Source: Eurosta solidaginis (taxonomy: Eukaryota > Arthropoda > Insecta > Diptera > Tephritidae). From it: a DNA stretch of 64,000 nt. Shown here in pieces: positions 45,651 through 56,918 of the stretch. The DNA lies in contig NC_090322.1 in NCBI RefSeq assembly GCF_040869045.1, positions 79,693,675 through 79,757,674 on the forward strand, in the 5' to 3' direction. The notes below the pieces were generated by a model. The model made no database searches. It was not told where the DNA came from and saw nothing but the letters and a program-made list of their open reading frames with translations. The position numbers and the translations under genes were made by a program. The first letter of the stretch is position 1. Every line of letters begins with the position of its first letter.

Positions 45651-47893
45651 CGAAACTAAAACGCCTGAAAATTAAAACAAGAAACATAAAGGCCGAATAT
45701 ACATAGGGGCGCCGCGGGTGTTGTTGCGACGCCCGGTGCTTGTTCCCACCCTCAAAAACCATGGCCACCGACGCACCTAATTTTCGGTGGCCCCTTACCT
45801 GCATTACCTATGTGCCTTCTAAATCAACAAACTAATCAGCACTCCCATTTAAATTACAAGATATTTATTGACATGGCATTATGAATAAAAATAATACAAA
45901 ATTCATTTTCTTACGTTATTACGTCATTTACCCTACTAACAGAAGAGAGAATGTTGGCAACCGCCAATATTTTAAACGTTTATTGTAGGTTTTAGGCTGT
46001 AGATTCAATTATACGCTCAGTGGTAAGTATAGCTATACGTCCTAGTTATAATTCAATTAGTGGTATATTTTTTTTTTATTTATTTGTATTGTATTTAATT
46101 TTATTTTAGTTTATTTCATTTTGTATTTTTATTATTAATATTTATGATCTTTATTATTTTATCGAATTTTATTTTATTATAAGTTACTTTGTTTTTGGTA
46201 TATTTATTTAAAAATTTATTGAGTTTTATTCTATTTTATCGTGTTGTTACTATTACTATTTATAATATTTATTAATTTTATTAAATTTTATTTTATTATA
46301 GTTTGTTTTATTCTTGGTAACTTTAGAGAAATTTGATTGAATTTGATTTTACCTATGTTTATAGATGTATTTATATATATTTATATAAATATATATATAT
46401 TTTTCTAAAGAAAACTTAAATTTTAGTCTTTTTATTTCTTTTGATTACCAATTCATTTTAGGTCCACCTTATTTTTAATTTTGTTTAAACTTTACTTTTC
46501 TAAGCTTTATTAAGTATCATTTGCCTTATTCTAAACTTTGAAATTTTAGCTTTCTAACTCTAATTTCGCTTTTCGTTTGTGCTTATTTAAATTTAATTAT
46601 CTTCTTATTTTAAATCATATATTTCTATGTCTAAATCTTTGTTTCCTTGTTTTTTTTTTTTTTTAATTAAGTTTGAATTATTTTCTCATTTAAAATCCAT
46701 TTTAAATCTTAGTTTCTAATTCTAGATTTTTCTTTTTGTACGTATTTAATTAAGTTTAGTTATGTTCCTACCGCAAATCTATTTAAAATTCCGGTTTCTA
46801 ACTTCAAATTTTCCTTTCCTGTTTCTATTTAAACAAGCTGAATGATTTTGGCATTTTAAATTTAATAATTCGAAATTTTTAAAATTGGATTCATTGTAGA
46901 TGTTAATAGTGCAAAAATTCAATACTTGTTGGTCGTCACCGACCATAGTTCACCCTTGACCGTTTCCTACCATCTAAATATATTTAAAACGTATTAAGGG
47001 CATATACGTATAGATGTACATATGTAGCATGTAAAGAATAAATTTTATGCAAAAAATATTTAAATGAAGTTCATATAATTTACTGTAATTCTTCCTACGA
47101 TTCGTGTGTATACGTACATCTATGTATATCTTAAATGGGGTTATCTCAAAATTTATCATAAGTAAAATAAAATGGTTGAACTGTTTACAGCAATGAGCTC
47201 GAAAATAGCATCGAAAATTGATAACACTGTTTTTATGTTATTATCTCTCTTCATTTATTTCGTTGAAAGTATTCAAAAAGAAGCTTCATTAGAAGTTCAA
47301 GAATAACACTGCCTTTTGAAACAGTTTAACCAGTTTTATGAATATCTCTGCGTCTTACTTAGGAGTTTTAATCAATTTCATTTAAATTGTAGCTACAAGA
47401 CTCTTTACATAGATGTACATATGTAGCAGGTAAAGAATAAATTTTACGCAAAAAAGATTTAAATGAAGTTCATATAATCTAATGTAATTCTTTATACGAT
47501 TCGTGCGTATACATACATCTATGTTTAGTTTAACAGTAATTTGTTAAATTGAATGTAAATAACAAAAAATTTGATTTCCGTATTACGGAACGAACTCACC
47601 GCTTGTTGTTGGTAAATTGGGTGTTTGCTGATGTTGGTAATATGCTGTTGTTGCCGGTAATTGTTACAGCTGGGCGTTGCAGCAGGCCTATATTCGGCGG
47701 CCCTGCTGTTGTTTTTGTAGCGGGTACTGTTGCAACAGGCCTATATTCGGCGGCCCTGCTGTTGTTGTTGTAGCGGGTACTGTTGCAGCAGGCCTATATT
47801 CGGCGGCCCTGCTGTTGTTGTTGTTGCTGGTGCCGTTGTTATAGGTTGTGGTCGTTGCGCTGTCGATGAGTAAGTGGCTCCCAACAGCTTGCT

Positions 47894-49004
47894 TTATTTC
47901 AGCACTTGTTCACCTCTGCGTGCTACATCGCGTAGGTCATGTAGGGTTCTCACTTCCGCGTTGAAAAGCATCAGCTTAAGGCTACTGTTGACGTTCCTTT
48001 TTATGATGTCAATCAGTAAAACCTCCGACATTGGTTCTCTTAAGCGCGCGTTCAAGGAGACTCTGTCCGTGTGGAACACGTCATAGCACTCACTCAGCTT
48101 CTGCTTACACATGGAGATCTCCATCATGACCTCGTGGTCTCTTTTTAGAGTACCGAACTCTCTCTTTAAGGAATAGTACAAAAAGGCATATGTCGAGTTT
48201 GGGTTTTGTTTCGAGAACAGCCAATACCACTCTTCGGCCCGCCCAGAAACGAATAGTGGAAACTAGCCATTATTTGGTCGGCAGTGCATTGTGTACGCTC
48301 GCACAGGGTGTTTAGTTTAAACAGAAAATCCGCCACGCTTCCAGTACCATCCAACGATATTTTATACTCCTGGGGTTTCACTACTATGCTGCTCGGAGCA
48401 GGGTTCATCGGGGTTACTACGCTGGAAGTGGGTTACGTTCCGTTCTAATCGCGTTCCTGTTCAAATTTATGGTTTGTTGGGCAGACTCTAGAGCTGCGTT
48501 GAGTTGGTCCATGTTGTTTCGGATCGTCCCCATCTCCCTCCGCATTTCTTCCTGCGAGGTCCGGAAAAGCTTGTGTAACACTTCCACCCACGAGTCTCCA
48601 CGAAGATCTTCGGTATGGATCCCTGGGGTATTCGCCCTGTCTCTTGCAGCTTCTCCAAAATTCCCATGATTTAGTGGCAAGGCACCAGCTCCATCCAGTG
48701 CGTATGTCAACACATTGGTCATTAGCCCCGAGATATCATGCGCGTTCATCAGGGGCGCGTTCGGGTTACTGGTGCTTCCCGGTCTATCCACTTTTTCGTG
48801 CTGGTCATTTAGGTCCGAGCCTCCATTCGTCCCCGCGGGATCCCCATATTGCCTACCTACTGGCGTATGCATCACCAGGGGATGCTTAGTCTTCGAAAAA
48901 GCCCCCCTATTATTGCCACCCCGGTGCTGGTTCCCTCTAAAGTTTCCAACACTCCCGGACGAAGTATTCCGGCTCGTTTGCCCAAATGACTGGCCACGCG
49001 ACAT
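47894..49004 (-). pseudogene. Gypsy-like gag of unit D1
   Basis: Copy of the C1 gag. It starts at MSRGQSFGQTSRN (Met ending at 49004), loses the frame near 48415 as in C1, and carries an additional frameshift near 48170-48260 where ATAGGTGG became ATAGTGG. The capsid-like motifs (GTGSVADFLFKLNTLC; LKREFGTLKRDHEVMMEIS) are recognisable. Confidence 0.85.
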
Positions 49005-50200
49005 TATAATCAGGAAAAAAAATTTGTAAAGTGTAAAACTTGAGTATTGGTATTTCAAAAAAAAACTTCTATTTAAAGCTAAACGTAAGGCAGTTAGGGG
49101 TTGAGGAAAAAGGTCAGAATTCACCCCCCTTCACCCTATATTCTAGACGATGGTTTGTTAAAAAAAAAAAAAATGTATAAATATATATAGAAAAAAAAAA
49201 ATTGAGCGAGGGAATAAAAAAAATCGAGAGAACAATGCTAATAATTTTTGTTCGATAATCGTATCGAATAAAAAAAATGCAAAAGCTGGAAAGAAGCAAT
49301 TAGTTAAATATACGTCTTATATAATCAATAAAAAACTTTAGATGCAATGGGAATGCTGACATCCCATCACTCGAAGGCACAGGTACATATAAAAAAAAAA
49401 TTTTGTTACAAAAAAATTCACTCATACTGGTCCCTAGTGCTCGCAACCGCAATCAAGGAGGTCTTAAGGGCCCACCTCTGAGACTGGTTGGGGCCACTAG
49501 GGTCAGCCCCAGACACACACAGTTTTGGTCCCAACACACCCAGCTGCAACGCAGGGGGGTCTCCAGGGGCTCGCTAGTGGGACTGGCTGGGGGTGTTGGG
49601 GCCATCTCTCCGTTCACCCTGGACACCCCTCCTGCCTCCGCCGCTATGGGTGGAGCGGCTTCAATGGCCGCTCCACGGACAGGTGGGACAGGAAAGGGGC
49701 CGCTTTGGATCCCAGCTCACCCCGTCACAATCCACGTGGTATTCTGTGCTACACCCTGAGACGTGGGATGAGCTGTGGTCCTTACAATTCACACTCACTC
49801 ACACATACCGGACAACACAAAACAATACAAATTCGGCAAAAGAAAGTTATAAAAAAAATTAAACATTACAAAAAAATTATAAAAATCCCAATTAGGGGAC
49901 ATATAATTTTACCTAAGCCGACTACGGACAACTTCGGGGAAAACAAAAACCCCAAATCTACAAAACAAACTAAGTGTGTTCAGCACTGCCTCAACGGGTG
50001 AATACCAAGTCCGGAGGACTTGACGTTCAGTCTCGTGGAACCCTCAGCCACTGCCCCCGATGACCACTCCGGACAACCTGATCCGTCCAACCATCCCACC
50101 GCAACGCAGGTGGCTGCTCCTGTGGCTGCTCAGCTCGGACTGGTGGGATGGTTAACTTCACAAGTTGAGCCGTAATGACCCTCGCGACCAGCGCTTCTGG
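49005..50200 (-). other. 5' leader of unit D1 (no gene)
   Basis: Almost identical to the C1 leader, with the same A/T homopolymers and GC-rich section. No coding region is supported. Confidence 0.65.
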
Positions 50201-50217
50201 TCCCACGTTGGGCGCCA
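50201..50217 (-). promoter_or_regulatory. tRNA-Lys-type primer binding site, D1/D2 junction
   Basis: Minus-strand TGGCGCCCAACGTGGGA, with the same TGTTATGG LTR edge two bases away as at 35348. Confidence 0.87.
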
Positions 50218-50453
50218 TCTGTTATGGTTGGCATGAGCTGGTGGTGAACAGTGGCTAGTCATGTCGGCTGGGCTGGGTTCTTGCCAACCTTGCTGTCCTG
50301 CGCCATAAACAGAAAAAAAGGTCATACCATGCCTTAAAATAACCGTCAACAACTGACAAAAAGCGCAGAGACGACTCAAAACGCTTGAAATTCAAAATAA
50401 AACGACATCCGGCTGTAGATTCAATTATACGCTCAGTGGTAAGTATAGCTATA

Positions 50454-53400
50454 CGTCCTAGTTATAATTCAATTAGTGGTATATTTTTTTTTATTTATTT
50501 GTATTGTATTTAATTTTATTTTAGTTTATTTCATTTTGTATTTTTATTATTAATATTTATGATCTTTATTATTTTATCGAATTTTATTTTATTATAAGTT
50601 ACTTTGTTTTTGGTACATTTATTTAAAAATCTACTGAGTTTTATTCTATTTTATCGAGTTGTTACTATTACTATTTATAATCTTTATTAATTTTATTAAA
50701 TTTTATTTTATTATAGTTTGTTTTATTCTTGGTAATTTTAGAGAAATTTGATTGAATTTGATTTTACCTATGTTTATAGATGTATTTATATATATTTATA
50801 TAAATATATATATTTTTCTAAAGAAAACTTAAATTTCAGTATTTTTCTTTCTTTTGGTTACCAATTCATTTTAGGTCCGCCTTATTTTTAATTTTGTTTA
50901 AACTTTACTTTTCTAAGTTTTATTAAGTATCATTCGCCTTATTCTAAACTTTGAAATTTTAGCTTTCTAACTCTAATTTCCCTTTTCGTTTGTGCTTATT
51001 TAAATTAAATTATCTTCTTATTTTAAATCATATATTTCTATGTCTAAATCTTTCTTTCCTTGTTTTTTTTTATTAAGTTTGAATTATTTTCTCATTTAAA
51101 ATCCATTTTAAATCTTAGTCTCTAATTCTAGATTTTTCTTTTTGTACGAATTTAATTCAGTTTAGTTATGTTCCTACCACAAATTTATTTAAAATTCCGG
51201 TTTCTAACTTCAAATTTTCCTTTCCTGTTTCTATTTAAGCAAGCTGAATGATTTTGGAATTTTAAATTTAATAATTAGAAATTTTTAAAATTTGGTTCAT
51301 TGTAGATGTTAATAGTGCAAAAATTCAATACTTGTTGGTCGTCACCGACATTAGTTCATCCTTGCAAAGGTACGTTTCTTACCATCTAAATATATTTAAA
51401 ACGTATATACCCTTACATAGATGTACATATGTAGCATGTAAGGATTAATTTTATGCAAAAAAGATTTAAATGAAGTTCATATAATTTACTGTAATTCTTC
51501 CTACGATTCGTGCGTATACGTACATCTATGTATATCTTAAATGGGGTTATCTCAAAATTTATCATAAGTAAAATAAAATGGTTAAACTGTTTACAGCAAT
51601 GAGCTCGAAAATAGCATCGACAATTAATAACACTGTTTTTATGTTATTATCCCCCTTCACTTATTTCGTTGAAAGTTCGAAAGTATTCAAAAAGAAGCTT
51701 CATTAGGAGTTCAAAAATAACACTGCCTTTTGAAACAGTTTAACCAGTTTTATGAAAATCTCTATGTCTTACTTGGGAGTTTTAATCAATTTCATTTAAA
51801 TTGTAGCTACAAGTGTCCTTACGTAGATGTACATATGTAGCAGGTAATGAATAAATTTTACGCAAAAAAGATTTAAATGAAGTTCATATAATCTAATGCA
51901 ATTCTTTATAAGATTCGTGCATATACATACATCTATGTATAGTTTAAATATGTAGTATCATTTCAAACCCAACAGTAATTTGTTAAATTTAATGTAAATA
52001 ACAAAAAATTTGATTTCCGTATTACGGAACGAACTCACCGCTTGTTGTTGGTAAATTGGGTGTTTGTTGATGTTGGTAATATGCTGTTGTTGCCGGTAAT
52101 TGTTACAGCTGGGTGTTGCGGCCTATATTCGGCGGCCATGCTGTTTTTGTTGTAGCGGGTACTGTTGCAGCAGGCCGATATTCGGCGGCCCTGCTGTTGT
52201 TGTTGTAGCGGGTACTGTTGCAGCAGGCCGATATTCGGCGGCCCTGCTGTTGTTGTTATAGCGGGTACTGTTGCAGCAGGCCTATATTCGGCGGCCCTGC
52301 TGTTGATGTTGTTGCTGGTGCCGTTGTTATAGGTTGTGGTCGTTGCGCTGTCGATGATATAACGCGCAGTGATGGCGCGCTGGTGGATGTTGCGCTCATA
52401 GGTTGCACGGTAGGTAGATGTAGCGCGCAGTGTTGGCACGCTGTTGGTCGTTGCGCTCGTGGGTGGCGCTGTTGGATGACTCAGTCGATGATGATAGCGA
52501 GCTGGTGGTTGTCGCGCTCGAAGATGGCGCAGTCGAGTATGGTAGCGCGCACGAAGATGGCGCAGTCGGGGATTATAGTGCGCGTGGTGTGGCGCGCTGG
52601 TGGTTGTTGCGCTCGAAGATGGCGCAGTCGATGATTATATCGCGCGTGGTGTGGCGCTGGTGGTTGTTGCGCTCGAAAATGACGCAGTCGAGTATGGTGG
52701 CGTGCGCGGTGTGGTGCGCTGGTGGTTGTTGCGCTCGAAAATGGCGCAGTCGAGTATGGTAGCGTGTGCGTTGGCGCTAGCGCGGTGCAAACAGTAAGTA
52801 GTTGTGGTTTTCAAAATTGTAATATTAGCTGTTGGGTGGGTTTCTTGCTGTAATGGATGGTCTAAAGAGAATTTATGTAGGTGCACGCAGGCATGCGCAT
52901 GGAATGAATAGGCGATTTTGATGTTACACAGTGGATAATGCTCGCACGCAGGGATGTATGGGTTCAGGTCTCTGTCGCCACAAAAAAAGAAAAGACAATG
53001 TTCCAGCTGAGGCAATCTCAACACAATCGCATGCAATGTGGAATCGCTCGAAGGATTTGTCGTCGTCTCAATTAAGCCTCTTAACTGGTTACTCCGAAAA
53101 TGGCAATCACTTTCAGTTGTCACTATTTCACTTGCAACCTTTTCTTCCTTACATTGTTCAGAGCCATTTTAAAATCATTAAAATCACACGATTTTCCACA
53201 TATTCTCATTAACGTATATGGTCTTCCACGAGCATTTCCTTTGTTTATTGCTTTTATATTTTTCCTAGCACCGTCGCTAATCGAGTTTCTTTGCAAAATT
53301 TTCTTTAATTAATTTTTTCTTTTCTTTTTGTATAAACTAGCGCGGTGAACCTCCAAATCCGTTCAGGAATTCGCGACCACCGCCGGAGCCTGATTCTCAA

Positions 53401-54607
53401 AAGGCGCACTGTAATGAACGATGGCTAGACGGCGAAAATAGATTTTCATATCGAATTGATCATTTCATCAATATATTTAAAAAAAATTTTTTTTTTGTGT
53501 TCCGTACTAGCAATACATAATTTTTTTCTAATTTTTTAGTGGTTTTCCATATTGGAGTTTTGCTCATAACCCACGCACAACCACTTATGTTGGATGCCCT
53601 TGCCAATGCGGACAATTCGCAAGTTTTCTTCGATTTTATTCAACGCTTTGCTTTTCTTATTTGGGTACGTCTTTATTTAATGCTTAAGGTGCGTTTTACC
53701 CAAATTTTCCCAAATTTCAGATTGAAAAACTATTTCACACACACCGAAATGAACCGACTACTACCTACCACGACGCCTGCCATTTTTCTTCTCCTCGGGA
53801 GCCACATTCAATGCACTTTACTTATTCAATTTTTGTAGGTTTTGCGCAAGGAAAGACATTTTAATTAAACAAATTTGATTTTGCCTTTTCCGCATTTTAC
53901 ATTTGTGTTTTTTTTTTTTTTTTAAATTTCTTTCTTTTCTAGTGTTTCTAGTACGGCGCGAAATAATTCCGCATAAGCCCGTATATAATGGAGGTTATAG
54001 TTCAATAATGTATTATTATAGCGTGCACAAACACTATATTTTGCACAACTTTTATTAATTTTCCGGGCGATTTTATTTCCCTTGGCAAAACCCAACCGAT
54101 ACCGACGCTTCAATCTACCTTCTGATTTTCTGCCCAAAAAATGACCAACCACGCCATGGCATTCTAGGAAAAATTCCATTCCATTATTGCGACTGCGCAG
54201 TGGAACGGCGCCGTTAAATCGAATGATTTAACTGTGGTTGCCATGGTGGAACCATACAAGGTGGTAGTCGCGGTGACATTCCTGCGGCCATCATTAAAAG
54301 TTCAATATACTTTGGCACTGTGAACCGACGGACTAATGTCAAAATCGTACTGTGCTGAGAGTTGATGTGTCAAATCGTATAAAAACTACAAGCACGCTGT
54401 CACCTTGTATAGTTACGCCATGGTGGTTGCCGTTATTGGGAATTTTCCCACACCATTGAATTCTTTAGCGATGCCGCCTGCGTGAAATTAACAAAAATTT
54501 GTTTTAATCGCCCCAGGCAGACATGAGTGAGGGGTGAATCCTAACCTATTCCCTATCGCCAGCCAACTGGTACGTTCCAAGGGTGAATCTCCCAAGTGGA
54601 CCATACA
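50454..54607 (-). mobile_element. Array unit D2 (truncated)
   Basis: AT-rich block, 53-bp repeats and GCGC minisatellite match C2 closely to about 53840. From about 53880 the sequence resembles unit A more than C2 (for example GATTTTCTGCCC, CGCAGTGGAACGG and GGCACTGTGAACCG rather than GATTTTGTGCCC, CGCAGGGGAACGG and GGCCCTGTGACCG). It ends at about 54607 after CCAAGTGGACCATA, before pol. BEL-related sequence follows. Confidence 0.82.
52110..52790. repeat. 53-bp and GCGC minisatellites of unit D2
   Basis: Four 53-bp units (two with CCGATATTCGG) and about 440 bases of GCGC-rich repeat. Nearly the same as in C2. Confidence 0.85.
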
Positions 54608-54747
54608 GTCGGAAAAATAAACACAAATACCCCACGAAAATGTATAGAAGACATTTATAAACATCTCGCCCAAAAAAAAGTTGCGACTACCTCACAGTTT
54701 ACATCGAGTAAATGCCTAAAAAATAACGAGTGACGGCTCTTACAACG

Positions 54748-56100
54748 AGATTCATGAAGCGGAATTCAAACTCATAAGGTCTTCTCAAAGATATTACTTT
54801 TCTAACGAAATTTCTATTTGTAGCGCTAAAAGGCCACTTCCACGATGTAGTAGTATATTATGCCTGAATTCATTTGCTGATAAAAACGGGGTTCTCCGGG
54901 TTGGAGGAGAATAAAGCACTCTAGCGTAGCCACCGACGTAAAACATCCGGTAATTTTGTCCAAAAATTCTACGCTCTCAAAACTAACAATTTTAGACATA
55001 CACAAATTTACAAATTGTGCTACATCGTCGCTTTTGGGGTCGTTAGCGCACGCAACTTAATTCGCAAAGTATACCATAAATGTGTCAAATGCACACGGTT
55101 GAACCGTAATATATCCACGCAAATGATGGCAGATTTACCAGACGCACGGGTAACTTACGCTCGTCCCTTCAATCGTGCGGCAGTGGACTTTGCTGGTCCA
55201 TACTTATATAAATTTACACACGAAATAGGAGCAAAATCCGTCAAGGGATATATATGTTCATTTGTGTGCATGTGCACTGGTGCCATGCACCTTGAGTTTA
55301 TTGGAGATTTGTCGACACCAGCTTTTTTGAACGCCTTCAAACGATTCATAAATCGCCGGGGCTACTGCCAAGTTTTTTTGTCTGACAATGGCACCAATTT
55401 TATGGGCGCCGACAAAGAGATGCGCGACAGGCTTCAACAATGTGCAGACGACGAAAGATTTCGATCGTTTTTCAACGAACTAAGCATCGAATGGCGCTTC
55501 AACCCTCCCGCTGCACCTCACATGGGCGGGTACTGAGAGATCGGCATCAAGAGAATAAAGTACCATTTAAAACGTGCATTGGGTGAAACCCTTCTCTCAT
55601 ATGAAGAATTCAATACCTTATTAACTGAGGTTGAAGCTTGCGTCAATTCTAGGCCGTTATGCGACAACTCGGCAGATGTAAAGGATCTAGAGGTTCTCAC
55701 ACCTGGGCATTTTTTAGTGGGTGAGCCTCTGAAAGCATTACCAGAGACTGGAAGACAAGATTTCCAGGGACATATTTATCAACGGTGGCAAGTAATATCT
55801 ACAGTGAGACAGCATTTCTGGCGCCGCTGGCGAGATGAGTACCTCGTGAATTTACAACGTCGCTCCAAGTGGTATAAACCATCGCACAACATCGAAGAAG
55901 GTGATGTAGTTGTTGTATACGACAAAACTACGCCCCCAACGAAGTGGTCTCTAGCTAGAGTGGTTAAATGCCATCCTGGAGGTGGCGTACTCGTAAGAGT
56001 GGCAACGATAAAAACAGCAGATGGAGAGTTTGTAAGGCCGATTGTGAGACTTTGCCGTTTGCCCACCAAAGAAGATTTGTTCTCCGAAGAAATTTCATAG
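54748..56100 (+). pseudogene. BEL/Pao pre-integrase and integrase
   Basis: From about 54748 translation gives EIHEAEFKLIRSSQRYYF, NGVLRVGGRIKHSS and KHPVILSKNSTLSKLTI, the pre-integrase region. A frameshift near 55015 leads into the zinc-binding pair KCVKCTRL, then the core: VDFAGPYL (Asp), FLSDNGTNFMGA (Asp) and the EIGIKRIKYHLKRA region (Glu), interrupted by TGG-to-TGA right before that Glu at about 55534. 55579-56100 has TLLTEVEACVNSRPL, TPGHFLVGEPL and the C-terminal domain to the stop at 56100. It is the 3' half of the element whose RT is at 9734-10516. Confidence 0.9.
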
Positions 56101-56210
56101 AGCTAGCACATAAGTCAAAATTCAACCCGAAGTCGCATCGTTTAAATCAAAGGCGTCAACGTTGTCCAGCATTCCGTTGAACGTATCAACATAGTTCAAG
56201 CTTGGCGGTA

Positions 56211-56376
56211 TGTTGGTTTTGTTGCGCACAGGGGTTAAAGACATCGCTACCAATCTTATCATTATTGACTTTGTAATCTGACATTTGTGTATTGTTTTCT
56301 TTGCATAATAATTAAAGGAACAAAGGCTATAGAAACCACGCGTGTTTTTCTCTAATTTAATAGAATCAACGATATT
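56211..56376 (+). repeat. Extra partial LTR copy, tandem with the 3' LTR
   Basis: TGTTGGTTTTGTTGCGCACA to AACGATATT repeats the LTR but lacks its last bases. It is preceded by CAAGCTTGGCGGTA, and the real 3' LTR by CAAGGATGGCGGTA, so the duplicated unit is about 180 bp and includes the sequence just ahead of the LTR. It is a local tandem duplication. Confidence 0.85.
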
Positions 56377-56390
56377 CAAGGATGGCGGTA

Positions 56391-56570
56391 TGTTGGTTTC
56401 ATTGCGCACAGTGGTTAAAGACATCGATACCAACCTTATCATTATTGACATTGTAATCTGACATTTGTGTATTGTTTTCTTTGCATAATAATTAAAATAA
56501 ACAAAGGCTATAGAAACCACGCGTGTTTTTCTCTAATTTAATAGAATCCACGATATTAATATATCGTTCA
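56391..56570 (+). repeat. 3' LTR of the BEL/Pao element
   Basis: 180 bp from TGTTGGTTTC to ATATCGTTCA, followed by CATAA, matching the duplication left of the 5' LTR. It differs from the 5' LTR by a short deletion near the middle and a few substitutions. Confidence 0.9.
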
Positions 56571-56699
56571 CATAAAAAATTTAAATTTTTTATTTTCTTA
56601 TAAAAAAATTTTAATGTTTAATTAAAAATCTTGCGTTTCGTTAAATTGAATACATTAATTACATATTATTCAGAGAATTACAAAAACAAGATACATTAA

Positions 56700-56832
56700 T
56701 AGTGTATGTTTGTTTGCATTTATGGCGACCTGCCACCACCTTATAATGTTCTACCAAGATAAAAAGATATTGTTGCGGAGCTGGCAACACTATTCACCAC
56801 TTTCATATGTTTTCGTTTGTTTAATTGCAACC
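56700..56832 (+). repeat. Partial foldback arm (left part)
   Basis: GTGTATGTTTGTTTGCATT through CGTTTGTTTAATTGCAACC matches the start of the arm at 2491. It stops there and is followed by CATTGTGAATTCATAGAAG, which is found inverted at about 58580-58600. No gene is seen in the rest of 56576-56918. Confidence 0.7.
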
Positions 56833-56918
56833 ATTGTGAATTCATAGAAGTGAAAAATCTTTATATTCCTCCATTGCCATACCTACCTGTCAAATAATAA
56901 TTGACAGGGGTTGGATTT

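Larger units (their letters stand above)
35582..46037 (-). mobile_element. Array unit C2 (long)
   Basis: 10,456 bp with the fullest coding content: AT-rich block, 53-bp repeats (about 37235-37445), GCGC minisatellite (37480-37920), unassigned block with the 470-bp duplication (39761 and 40231), pol (40776-43033), protease/capsid fusion (43131-43853) and gag N-terminus (43834-44364), leader to about 45640. PBS is deleted: leader sequence CCAGCGCTTC jumps to LTR sequence near 45650. Confidence 0.85.
46038..50453 (-). mobile_element. Array unit D1 (short, gag only), copy of C1
   Basis: It is 4,416 bp, the same length as C1, and has the same fusion of GCGCTGTCGATGA to gag (about 47868), the same one-base gag frameshift and the same LTR shortening. 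Visible differences are few: a micro-inversion at 46995-47005, a one-base change set in gag and homopolymer lengths. PBS at 50201-50217. Confidence 0.88.
11085..54607 (-). mobile_element. 43.5-kb tandem array of defective Ty3/gypsy-like elements
   Basis: The word CGTCCTAGTTATAATTC marks the same point of each unit at 11085 (A), 20841 (B), 31166 (C1), 35582 (C2), 46038 (D1) and 50454 (D2). Long units carry an AT-rich block, minisatellites, an unassigned block, and then pol and gag on the minus strand; short units (C1, D1) carry only gag. C1 to D1 and C2 to D2 are both exactly 14,872 bases apart. The array begins inside the AT-rich block and ends inside the unassigned block, so neither end is a complete element. 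It lies between BEL RNase H and BEL integrase. Confidence 0.88.
1998..56570 (+). mobile_element. BEL/Pao LTR retrotransposon, swollen by nested insertions
   Basis: The left LTR starts TGTTGGTTTC at 1998 and the right LTR ends ATATCGTTCA at 56570. Immediately outside both ends lies CATAA (1993-1997, 56571-56575), a 5-bp duplication of the length BEL/Pao integrases make. Between them, in the right order and orientation, are PBS, gag, protease, RT, RNase H and integrase. The outer ends therefore belong to one insertion that later received at least a foldback arm, two hAT elements and a 43.5-kb tandem array. Stripped of these, about 5 kb of BEL sequence remains. Internal parts are deleted around both hAT elements and around the array, so it is dead. 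Confidence 0.88.

Noticed and set aside
31166..50453. Centromeric or pericentromeric satellite
   Set aside because: Only two to three higher-order units are visible, and the array lies within a single BEL insertion about 10 kb from the presumed Smn gene; the position alone does not support a centromeric role.
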